Positions 26,972 to 35,200 of a stretch of 64,000 nucleotides of DNA are shown here, in pieces; position 1 is the first letter of the stretch, and each line of letters starts with the position of its first letter. The DNA comes from Planctomycetota bacterium (GTDB lineage Bacteria > Planctomycetota > UBA1135 > GCA-002686595): positions 58,453 to 122,452 of the forward strand of contig DUDB01000029.1 in the NCBI GenBank assembly GCA_012959525.1, in the 5' to 3' direction. A program made the translations under genes and the position numbers. The notes beneath the pieces are model-generated. The model did not search any database. It was not told where the DNA came from and was given only the letters and a program-made list of their open reading frames with translations.

Positions 26972-27461
26972 AGGCGCCATCGTTGTCGGGCATGGGCGCA
27001 CCCGCCCGGTGCATGGCCGTGTACACACCGAGAGCCACCGTGTTGGCCAGGTTGAGGCTGCGTACACCCGGGCGGATGGGCACGTAGACGCGCTGCAGCT
27101 CGAGTCGCTCCAGCAGCTCGGCGGGCAGGCCCTTGGTTTCGCTGCCGAAGAACAGCACGTCGTCGGGCTCGAAGGACGCTTCGAACAGGGAGGTCCCCCC
27201 GCGTGCGGAGAACAGGCGCGCGCGCTCGGCCAGGGGGCGCGACCCGGCAACTTCGAGGGCCGACCAGCAGGCGTCCAGATCGGCGTGCACGCGCAGGTCC
27301 ACCATGGGCCAGTAGTCCAACCCCGCTCGCTTGAGATAGCGGTCCTCCAGGGAGAACCCGAGAGGCTCCACCAGGTGCAGGGGCAGACCCAGAGCCGCGC
27401 TCAACCGCCCCGCACAGCCGGAGTTGTGGGGAATCTGGGGATACACGAGGACGATGTCCAT
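26910..27461 (-). CDS. trmL: tRNA (cytidine(34)-2'-O)-methyltransferase
   Basis: The enzyme methylates the wobble ribose of tRNA-Leu. It is a compact SPOUT protein of 183 residues from the ATG at 27461 (MDIVLVYPQIPHNSG). Motif 1 is PQIPHNSGCAGRL, motif 2 DDVLFFGSETKGLP and motif 3 VYVPIRPGVRSLNLANTVAL, which forms the knotted SAM site. Insertion of GGTSLFE fits the family. The start is 87 bases from the divergent Y-family polymerase start. Confidence 0.93.
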   Translation of the reverse strand: MDIVLVYPQIPHNSGCAGRLSAALGLPLHLVEPLGFSLEDRYLKRAGLDYWPMVDLRVHADLDACWSALEVAGSRPLAERARLFSARGGTSLFEASFEPDDVLFFGSETKGLPAELLERLELQRVYVPIRPGVRSLNLANTVALGVYTAMHRAGAPMPDNDGAYVPHPERERDVWPADVLRTE

Positions 27462-27523
27462 GGCTGCCGATCCTACCCGCCCACCCACCCGGCGTACCTG
27501 CGGTGCACGGCCTCCCGTATCCG

Positions 27524-27544
27524 TTCGTGTTTTGTTAGGGTTCG
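27524..27544 (+). promoter_or_regulatory. 21-bp motif shared with the dnaE-type gene (candidate operator)
   Basis: The site reads TTCGTGTTTTGTTAGGGTTCG and ends 4 bases before the polymerase start codon. It matches 32165-32185 at 19 of 21 bases; 17 contiguous bases (27529-27545) are identical. It looks like two direct half-sites 11 bases apart. I infer a common regulator, possibly of the DNA damage response. Confidence 0.6.
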
Positions 27545-27548
27545 CGTC

Positions 27549-28886
27549 ATGATTGCCCACCGGGACGAACGCCTGCCCCCACGCACCCGGCGCATTCTGC
27601 ACCTGGACGTGGACGCCTTCCTGGCTTCGGTGGAACAGGCCCTGCACCCCGAGCTGCGCGGCCGGCCGGTGGTGGTGGGCGGCTCCCCCACCAGTCGCAA
27701 CCTGGTCATGTCCTGCTCCTACGCCGCCCGTCGGCGCGGGGTGCGCCCCGGTATGTTCGCCTCCCAGGCGGCACGCCAGTGTCCCGAGGCCGTGTTCGTG
27801 CCCGGCGACTCCAAAGCCGCCAATCAAAAGCGCGAGGAGATCGTGCGTCTGCTGCTGGAGATCTCGCCGCGCATCCAGGTGACCTCCATCGATGACTTCC
27901 TCGTGGACCTGACGGGCAGCACGCGCCTGCTCGGCTGCGCGTTCACCGTGGCCGAGCGCCTGCGCGCCCGGATCTGGACCGAAACTCACATGCCCGTGAC
28001 CGTCGGTGTGGGAACGGGCCCCATCCTGGCGCGGCTGGCGGGCAAGCTCGGCAAGCCGGGCGGGGTGGCGGAGATCCTGCCGAGCCACGAACGCGCCTTC
28101 CTCGCACGCCTGCCCGTGCGCCACCTACCCGGGGTGGGCCACAAGGTCGGGCACGCCCTGGAGCGTTTTTCGATTCGCACCGTGGGCGAGCTGGCGTTGG
28201 TCTCGCGCGAGGTGCTCTTCGCCAGCTTCGGCCCCATCGGTTTGACCTTGCACGATCGCGCCCACGGCCGGGACGACGATCCCGTGCAGACCTCCCACCA
28301 CCTGGACGCCGCGGGTGAGTTGGTGGCACGCCCTCCCCGCTCCATTCGGCGCGACAGCACCTTCGAGCCCGAGGAGGGACGCCGCGAACGGGTCGAGGCC
28401 ATGCTCCTGTATCTGGTCGAACGGGCCAGCGCACGCCTCCGGGAACACCGCCTGAAAGCCGGCTCCATGGAAGTCCGGCTGAGCTACGTGGACACCCGCC
28501 CGCCCCACGTGCGCGCGCGGGCGGCGTCAACGGGCACCGAGCCCCCCCACTCCTGGCTGCACAAGCGCAAGCGTCTGCCCCGAGCAGGATCGGGCAGCGA
28601 GGCCCTGGGCCAGCACGCCCTGACCCTGCTGGCGGACCTCCCCAGGCGGCGCGCCCTGGTCAAGCGCGTGGGCGTCAGCCTCCTGACCCTCAGCCCCGAG
28701 AGGGAGATCCAGGGCGAGCTGTTCGGCTCCGACGACAGGGACAACCGCCTGGAGAGCGCTCTCGATCAACTGCGGGCGCGCCACGGATTCGGGGGCATCC
28801 TAAGGGGCTCCAGCCTCCTGCTGGGCGACACCTTCCCCACGGGCCCCGACGGACTGCGCCTGCGCACCCCGTCGCTCAATCAGTAA
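27549..28886 (+). CDS. Y-family DNA polymerase (DinB-like)
   Basis: This translesion polymerase has 445 residues from the ATG at 27549. Palm motif I is ILHLDVDAFLASVEQ (D20, D22). Motif III is TSIDDFLVD (residues 112-120), where the usual catalytic S-x-D-E has Asp in place of Glu (D115, D116). The little-finger and C-terminal part carries QGELF, a plausible beta-clamp-binding peptide, at about residue 390. It could be a DinB variant or an ImuB relative. ImuB normally lacks the catalytic acids, so DinB-like fits better. The upstream motif is shared with the DnaE-type gene at 32205. Confidence 0.9.
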   Translation: MIAHRDERLPPRTRRILHLDVDAFLASVEQALHPELRGRPVVVGGSPTSRNLVMSCSYAARRRGVRPGMFASQAARQCPEAVFVPGDSKAANQKREEIVRLLLEISPRIQVTSIDDFLVDLTGSTRLLGCAFTVAERLRARIWTETHMPVTVGVGTGPILARLAGKLGKPGGVAEILPSHERAFLARLPVRHLPGVGHKVGHALERFSIRTVGELALVSREVLFASFGPIGLTLHDRAHGRDDDPVQTSHHLDAAGELVARPPRSIRRDSTFEPEEGRRERVEAMLLYLVERASARLREHRLKAGSMEVRLSYVDTRPPHVRARAASTGTEPPHSWLHKRKRLPRAGSGSEALGQHALTLLADLPRRRALVKRVGVSLLTLSPEREIQGELFGSDDRDNRLESALDQLRARHGFGGILRGSSLLLGDTFPTGPDGLRLRTPSLNQ

Positions 28887-28906
28887 AGGTGCGAGTGGCC
28901 CGGCGC

Positions 28907-28945
28907 AAAAAAAATGAAGGCGCGGCGTGTCGAACACACCGCGCC
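28907..28945 (-). terminator. Rho-independent terminator of the selenoprotein operon
   Basis: On the minus strand an inverted repeat (28919-28945; GGCGCGG/CCGCGCC plus GTGT/ACAC, with one mismatch and a CGA loop) is followed by a T-rich run with eight consecutive T (28907-28914). It lies 46 bases after the stop at 28991. Confidence 0.85.
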
Positions 28946-28990
28946 CCATCAGAGAACCCGAAGGGATCCCGAGAAACCGCCGAGGAAACC

Positions 28991-29332
28991 TCAGTCGGCC
29001 AAGGCTGCGGTGAATTTGGTGTCACCCATGACCTTGGCGACGGCGTCCATATCAGGCGCAACGTCACCCAGTGCCACACTGGCAGACTTCGTTTCAAAAT
29101 TCACTTCAATACAGTCTTCGGAAACGCCAAGGCCTTTAGCAAGTGCAGACCGCACTTTGGGGGGGCAGTTGACGCCTCATGACATACCGTCAATCTTGAA
29201 GGCCACGGTCTTGGCCTTCGGGGTTTCGTCAGGAGTTTCCTGGGGTGTTACCGGGTCGTCGTCGACATCGACCCTGGCCATACAAGACGCAAGGGCCAGC
29301 CCCGCCAAGACGGGTAAAATAATCTGCTTCAT
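28991..29332 (-). CDS. Selenoprotein: HMA-domain lipoprotein B (in-frame UGA = Sec)
   Basis: The start is ATG 29332. Reading through a TGA at 29177-29179 (codon 52) gives 113 residues. The N-terminus is a lipoprotein signal with lipobox LASC (C17). A Pro/Asp/Glu-rich linker leads to the HMA domain, whose metal loop reads KIDGMS-U-GVNCPPKV, with Sec at 52 and Cys at 56. The rest, RSALAKGLGVSEDCIEVNF onward, is full-length HMA (beta-alpha-beta-beta-alpha-beta) and ends at TGA 28991-28993. A stem-loop follows the UGA at 29141-29157. It is predicted to bind soft metals or do redox chemistry outside the cytoplasm. A paralogue lies 71 bases upstream. A pseudogene reading is unlikely because both copies share the features. 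Confidence 0.88.
29141..29157 (-). promoter_or_regulatory. Candidate bacterial SECIS element of lipoprotein B
   Basis: In the mRNA, bases 20-36 after the UGA form AAGUGC-GGUCU-GCACUU, a perfect 6-bp stem with a GGU-containing loop. Stem position and loop are identical to those of lipoprotein A. The two lower pairs differ by changes that keep pairing (A-U, A-U here; G-C, G-U there). Confidence 0.8.
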
Positions 29333-29403
29333 GGTTTGTTGTGTTGAGAGTGATGGAGCCCGGGTCGGCTGAGCCGGCAGTGGGCGGGGCTCCGATGCGG
29401 CCA

Positions 29404-29712
29404 CTACTTGATCTTGCCCTCAAAGCCCACACCGTCGAGGGCCTCCAATAGGGACTTGTTCGAACACGAGGCATCGACCTTGACCGTCGCCGTGGCGGAG
29501 AGGTAGTCCACGTCCACGGACTGGACACCATCCACCTTCTTGAGTGCAGACCGCACCCGGGGGGGACACCCCACGGCTCACGTCATTCCGGAGATGGCCA
29601 GCGAGACCGTAGCCGACTCCTCGACCTGATAGGCGGCGTCCTTGTCGGGACCCTGGCAGGCCACCAGCGAGGTGCCGCAGAAGAGAACTGAAGCTACAAG
29701 GAGTTGTCTCAT
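29404..29712 (-). CDS. Selenoprotein: HMA-domain lipoprotein A (in-frame UGA = Sec)
   Basis: The start is ATG 29712. Reading through the TGA at 29578-29580 (codon 45) gives 102 residues. The signal peptide has lipobox LVAC (C19). The HMA metal loop reads AISGMT-U-AVGCPPRV, with Sec45 and Cys49, followed by RSALKKVDGVQSVDVDYLS and the remaining HMA strands, ending in TAG at 29404-29406. The domain is normally a metallochaperone with two cysteines (MerP-like). Here the first ligand is selenocysteine, spaced U-x3-C. It is the first gene of a two-gene operon ending at the terminator at 28907-28945. No selenocysteine machinery genes are in the window. Confidence 0.88.
29542..29558 (-). promoter_or_regulatory. 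Candidate bacterial SECIS element of lipoprotein A
   Basis: In the mRNA, bases 20-36 after the UGA form GGGUGC-GGUCU-GCACUC, a 6-bp stem with one G-U pair. The apical-loop GU lies 27-28 bases after the UGA, in the range used by bacterial SECIS elements. Confidence 0.8.
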
Positions 29713-29877
29713 GGCAAAGAAGGTACCGGATGCTGAAAGGGACGCAAGGCTTGTGTGCCCGGCGAGCATGGTAGCCACTCTACCCGTCCTGCTCTGCCTG
29801 GAACCCCACGCAATCGGTCATGTTTTTGTCATCACCCCCCCTGAACGGGCCGGGGAGGCCGTTATCCTGCTGCCATC

Positions 29878-32133
29878 ATGAAGATCGCCTGCATCGGTGG
29901 TGGACCCGGCGGCCTGTACGCCTGCCTGCTCCTGAAAAAGCGCTTCCCAGCGGCCGATGTCACGGTCTACGAACGCAACGGACCGGACGACACCTTTGGC
30001 TGGGGCGTGGTGTTCTCCAACGAGACTCTCTCGGGATTCCAGGCGGCCGACCCCGAGAGCTTCGCCGCCATCGAGGCCAGCTTCGCCTATTGGGACGACA
30101 TCGACACCCACTACGGGGGCGAGATCACGCACTCCACGGGGCACGGCTTCTGCGGTCTCTCCCGCAAGAGACTGCTCAACATCTTCCAGGAACGCTGCCG
30201 TGACCTGGATGTGGAGCTGCGTTTTGAAACGGAGATCGCCGACGACGCGGACCTGAAGGACGCCGACGTCGTCATCGCTGCCGACGGCATCAACAGCGTG
30301 GTGCGCGAAAAATACGCCGCCCACTTCATGCCCAGTATCGACTGGCGGCGCTGCAAGTTCACTTGGTTGGGGACGAACAAGCCGCTCAAGGCCTTCACCT
30401 TCGTCTTCGTGGAGAGCGAGTTTGGCCTCTTCCAGGTGCACGCTTATCCTTTCGAGGTCGGCGAGCAGGCCCTCTCCACCTGGATTGTCGAATGCCACGA
30501 GGACGTCTGGAAACGCGCCGGACTAGAAGACGTGAGCGAAGAGCAAACTGTGGAGTTCATTCGCAATCTATTCGCCGAGCACCTTGAGGGTTACGAGCTC
30601 TACACCAACCGATCCATCTGGCGCACCTTCCCGACGGTGCGCTGCCAGAAGTGGGTGCGGGGTAACCTTGCTCTCCTGGGAGATGCGGTCCACACGGCAC
30701 ACTTCTCCATCGGCTCGGGAACCAAGCTGGCCATGGAGGACGCTATCGCTCTCGACGAGGCCCTGGGTCAGGTCTTGAGCGCGGACGGCGCGGGAGACGT
30801 GCCCGCCGCCCTGGAGGTCTACGAAGAGGCGCGGGAGGTGGATTGCATCAAGCTCCAGAAAGCGGCCCAGACCAGTCTCGAGTGGTTCGAAAACTCAGCG
30901 CGCTACATGGATCAGCATCCTCTTCAGCTGACCTTCAACCTGATGACACGCTCCAAGCGCATCACCTACGGCAATCTGGCCGAGCGCGACCCTGAATTGG
31001 TTGAGCGGGTGCGGGCTTGGTGGTGCACCGAGCAGGGCGCTCCTGAGGCCAAAGCCCCTATTTTCGCGCCTTTCACCCTGCGCGAGCTGACCCTGCCCAA
31101 CCGCATGGTGGTCTCCCCTATGTGCCAGTACTCGGCCGAGGAGGGCACTCCCGGCGACTGGCACCTGATGCACCTAGGAGCGCGCGCCGTGGGCGGTGCG
31201 GGGCTTCTGATCACAGAGTCCACGGCCATCTGTGCCGAGGGCCGCATCACCCACGGCTGCACTGGCCTGTATGGTCCGGAGCACGTACAGGCTTGGCGCC
31301 GCATCACGGATTTTGTGCATGCGCACAGCGCCACCCCCATTGGGATCCAGCTGTGCCACGCTGGACGCAAGGCCTCTTGCTCTCTTCCATGGGAAGGGGA
31401 CAGGCCCCTTGACGGAGAGACCGCGTGGCCCACGATCGGCCCATCTGCCGATGCCTTCGATGCCCACTGGCCCGTCCCGCGCGCGATGGAGCGCGCCGAC
31501 ATGGACGCGGTAACGAAGCAGTTCGTCCAAGCCGCCGAGCGCGCCCTGGAAGCGGGGTTTGATCTCGTGGAGTTGCACATGGCCCACGGCTACCTGCTCT
31601 CCAGCTTCCTCTCCCCCGCCTCCAACCTGCGCACGGACGAGTACGGCGGCGACCTCGAGGGTCGCATGCGCTTCCCCTTGGAAGTCTGCCGAGCGGTGCG
31701 CGCGGTGTGGCCCGCGCACATGCCCCTGGCCGTACGTATCTCCGCCACGGACTGGCTTGCTGACGGTGGACAGACGGCCGAGGATTCGGTGCATCTGGCC
31801 CGGCAGTTGAGTGAAGCCGGTTGTGACCTCATCGACGTGTCTTCGGCGGGCAACGTGCCGCGCTCCGAACCCGGCTATGGTCGCATGTACCAAGTGCCCT
31901 TCGCCGAGCGCATCCGGCACGAGGTCGACGTGGCCGTGATGGCCGTCGGCGCAATCCAGGGCTGGGACCACGCCAACACGGTGCTGGCCGCCGGCCGCGC
32001 GGACCTGTGCGCCCTGGCCCGGCCGCACCTCGTCCATCCCCACCTGAGCCTGGAGGCGGCGGTGGAGTTCGGCCAGGACGATCAGGTCTGGCCCGTGCAG
32101 TATCTGGCCGCCAAGCCGACGCCCGCGGAGTAA
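29878..32133 (+). CDS. Bifunctional salicylyl-CoA 5-hydroxylase/OYE-type oxidoreductase
   Basis: This 751-residue fusion starts with a class A flavin monooxygenase: FAD motif IACIGGGPGGLYACLLL at the start, VVIAADGINSVVREKY, and LLGDAVHTAHFSIGSGTKLAMEDA. From about residue 392 an Old Yellow Enzyme TIM barrel follows: LRELTLPNRMVVSPMCQYS, GIQLCHAGRKASC, LHMAHGYLLSSFLSP, and a C-terminal GRADLCALARPHL. This order matches salicylyl-CoA/anthraniloyl-CoA monooxygenases that hydroxylate and then reduce aromatic CoA thioesters. No CoA ligase or other pathway gene is adjacent. The product is cytoplasmic. Confidence 0.9.
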   Translation: MKIACIGGGPGGLYACLLLKKRFPAADVTVYERNGPDDTFGWGVVFSNETLSGFQAADPESFAAIEASFAYWDDIDTHYGGEITHSTGHGFCGLSRKRLLNIFQERCRDLDVELRFETEIADDADLKDADVVIAADGINSVVREKYAAHFMPSIDWRRCKFTWLGTNKPLKAFTFVFVESEFGLFQVHAYPFEVGEQALSTWIVECHEDVWKRAGLEDVSEEQTVEFIRNLFAEHLEGYELYTNRSIWRTFPTVRCQKWVRGNLALLGDAVHTAHFSIGSGTKLAMEDAIALDEALGQVLSADGAGDVPAALEVYEEAREVDCIKLQKAAQTSLEWFENSARYMDQHPLQLTFNLMTRSKRITYGNLAERDPELVERVRAWWCTEQGAPEAKAPIFAPFTLRELTLPNRMVVSPMCQYSAEEGTPGDWHLMHLGARAVGGAGLLITESTAICAEGRITHGCTGLYGPEHVQAWRRITDFVHAHSATPIGIQLCHAGRKASCSLPWEGDRPLDGETAWPTIGPSADAFDAHWPVPRAMERADMDAVTKQFVQAAERALEAGFDLVELHMAHGYLLSSFLSPASNLRTDEYGGDLEGRMRFPLEVCRAVRAVWPAHMPLAVRISATDWLADGGQTAEDSVHLARQLSEAGCDLIDVSSAGNVPRSEPGYGRMYQVPFAERIRHEVDVAVMAVGAIQGWDHANTVLAAGRADLCALARPHLVHPHLSLEAAVEFGQDDQVWPVQYLAAKPTPAE

Positions 32134-32138
32134 CTCCT

Positions 32139-32153
32139 GCCCGAAAGTCGGGC
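32139..32153. terminator. Small hairpin after the hydroxylase gene
   Basis: GCCCGA-AAG-TCGGGC is a perfect 6-bp stem six bases after the stop. There is no T-run behind it, so a terminator role is uncertain. Confidence 0.3.
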
Positions 32154-32164
32154 TGGCGTATGTA

Positions 32165-32185
32165 TTAGGGTTTTGTTAGGGTTCG
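32165..32185 (+). promoter_or_regulatory. 21-bp motif shared with the Y-family polymerase gene
   Basis: The site TTAGGGTTTTGTTAGGGTTCG contains the direct repeat TTAGGGTT at an 11-base period and lies 19 bases before the start codon. It matches 27524-27544 at 19 of 21 positions. Confidence 0.6.
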
Positions 32186-32204
32186 CCCTTTCACTGTCCT
32201 TTAC

Positions 32205-35200
32205 ATGTACATCCCCCTCCGCGTCCACGGTCACCACTCACTGCTCACGGGCACAGACTCCCCCGCACAGCTTCTGTCGCGGGCCAGGGAGTTGAATCTC
32301 GGGGCTCTCGCCCTGACCGACGTGGACGGCGTGACGGGTCTGGTGGACTTCCTACGGGCCGCACAGGCAGCTTCCGCAGCCCCCACCACCTGCAGACCCA
32401 TCCTGGGGGCTGAGCTCTCCGACGACGGGGGTCGGCCGGGCCGGCTGGTGATCCTGGTCCAAAGCGAGCAGGGCTACACCAACCTGAACCGTCTGGTGAG
32501 TGCCCGTCACCACAGCTTGATCGAGCCTGAAGCCGAGCCTGAAGCCGAGCCTGAAGCCGAAGAACCGGGCGACCAGGACTCCGAGTTCGATCTGATCGAG
32601 TCGGCCATCGACATGCAGCAGGGTCTGATCTTCCTGGCTGACCATCCACGCCTGCTGCTGGGCCTCTTCGGCCACGTTCCGGCCGAGCAGTTGTTTGCGG
32701 CCATCTCCCCCGCCTCCCTGCGTTTGGATGGAAGCCCACGCCGCCCGCCCCTTGTACCGCGCGCAGAAGCCCATGCCCCGCGCGACGTCAGCGGCGAGCT
32801 CGGTCGCGATATTCAGCGTTCCCCCTCGGGTTCGGATATGGGCGATGGCCCCGGCGCATCCATCCCATCCGACCCGCCCGCCAAGTGCCCCGCGCCAGCC
32901 CACCCCCTGCCCGCGTCCAGCCTCGTGGACGCCGCCCGGGCCGTGGGTGTGGCCACCCTGGCCGTTCCAGACGTCTACTACGGTCTACCCGGTGGCGCAC
33001 GCACCCATCGCATCCGTGTCGCCGTCAAACACAACGCCCTGGTCGACGACCTCGACCCCGCCTGGCTCGCTCCCGAGCCCGCGCACCTCCCGACCCATGC
33101 CGAAATGTGTGCCTTGTATGCGGACCTGCCCGAGGTCCCCGGACCTTGGATACCCCCTGCGGAGGCCGACCCCGCCACCGCGCCCTCTACAATCCCCGGT
33201 GCCGTGGCGCGCACCCTCTGGGTAGCCGAACGCTGTCGCTTCACCCCTGCCCTAGACCGGGTGGTCTTCCCCTCCGTGAAGTTGGATGCCGAGGAGACGC
33301 CTTACTCCAAGCTCTGCGAGTGGAGCCTGGAGGGGGCCCGAAAGCGCTACCGCCCCCTGCGGCCCGAGGTCCTACGCCGCTTGGACGTCGAACTCTCGAC
33401 CATCGACCAGCTGGGCTACGCGCCCTACTTCCTCTTGGTGCAACGCATCGCCGAGTACGCACGCGATCAGCACATCCCGTGCGTGGGGCGCGGTTCGGCC
33501 GCCAGCAGCTTGGTCGCCTACTGCCTGGGGCTGACCGAGGCGGATCCCATCCGCTACGGCCTGCCCTTTGAACGCTTCCTAAATCCCCAGAGGCGGGACC
33601 GGCCGGATGTCGACCTGGACTTTTGTTGGCGCCGGCGGGACGAGGTGCTTGAGCACGTGTATGACCTCTTCGGGGCCGAGCGCACGGCCATGATCTGTAC
33701 CCTCAACCGCTTCGGGCCCCGCTCTGCCCTGCGCGAGGCCGCCCTGGCCCACGGCATCCCCCCTGCACAGATCCAACCCTGGGCGAAGAGGCTGCCACAC
33801 GCTTTTGTCCGCGGGGCAAAGGAGGCGGATCCCGGCGACGCGGGGAGTGAGAAAAAAGAAACGCCCACCCGTCACCACGAGCCGAGCGCTGCGTCTGGTG
33901 GGTGCCCACCCATTGAGGGTGGGGGCGGTGGTGGATGCCCCCCCGGCCTGACCGACAACCCCCTCGCCCGAGCCCTGCACGAGCTCCCCACCCCGAGCCC
34001 GGGCGAGGCCTTCCCCTTCCAAGATGAGCGTTTCCGGCGCGCCCTCGAGGATGCCGCCGAATTGCTCGATTCCCCACGCCACTTTGGGCTGCACCCTGGG
34101 GGCGTCGTGGTCTCTCCCGGGCCCCTGGCCCAGTGGACGGCCTGTCGGCGGGCAGCCAAGCCGCACCCGACCCGCGGGCATGTGATCGTGACCCAGCTGG
34201 ACAAGGATGCCGTCGAGGCCGTGGGGCTCGTCAAGATGGATCTGCTGGGCAACCGCGCCTTGACCACCCTGACCGACTGTCTGGAGATCCTGGAACAGCA
34301 GGGCATCCAGGTCGATCTCGAAACGTTGGACGAAGACGACGCGCTGACCGCTGAACTATTACGCACGGGCCACACCGTGGGATGTTTTCAGATCGAATCC
34401 CCGGGGATGCGTAATCTCCTGCAGCAGATGCAGGCCCATTGCATGGACGACGTCATCCGGGCCATCGCTCTGATTCGTCCCGGACCGGCAGGGTCAGGCA
34501 TGAAGGATTGTTACGTGCGGCGTGCGCGTGGGCTCGAACCCGCCACACCGTTGCACCCCAGCCTGGCCGAGGTCCTGCAGGACACCCACGGCGTCATGCT
34601 CTACCAGGAGGACGTGATGCAAGCCGCCGCACACATGGCCGGAATGGAGCTGGCCCAGGCCGATCAACTCCGTCGCGCCCTGCAAAAGCACCGCAGCGCG
34701 GATATCGCCAGTTTGCGGAAACAGTTCCTGCAGGGCTGTTCTGAGCAGAGAGTCCACTCCGCTGACGCCATCCGCGTGTGGGAGCAGATCGCGGGCTTTG
34801 CCTCTTTCGCCTTCTGCAAATCCCACGCAGTGACCTACGGTCGCATCGCCTACCGCACGGCTTGGCTCAAAGCCCACCATCCGGCGGCCTTCCTGATCGC
34901 CTTCCTGGCCAGCGAAACCGGCTACTACCCCCAACGGGTCTACGTGGAGGAGGCGCGACGACTGGGCGTGCCCATCCTCGGCCCGGACGTCAACCGCAGC
35001 GCATCCACCTTCAGCGCCGAGCGCCTCGTGGGACAGGATCCCGCTGTGGCCCCCTTGGCCCTGCGCGTAGGCCTCGCCCAGGTGCACGGACTCTCTACGC
35101 ATACGCTCGACAGCCTCTTGGAGAACCGCCGACAACGAGGCCCCTTCCTCTCCCTGCCCGACCTCCTTGAACGCAGTGGAGCCCATCGCCATGAGGTGGA

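Noticed and set aside
28991..29712. Two pseudogenes each disrupted by a stop codon
   Set aside because: Both copies have the TGA at the same ligand position, an intact domain afterwards, and matching hairpins with compensatory changes; independent decay would not give this.
32165..32185. Telomere-like or microsatellite TTAGGG repeat
   Set aside because: Only two units occur, and the same 21 bases recur before another polymerase gene, so a regulatory site explains it better.
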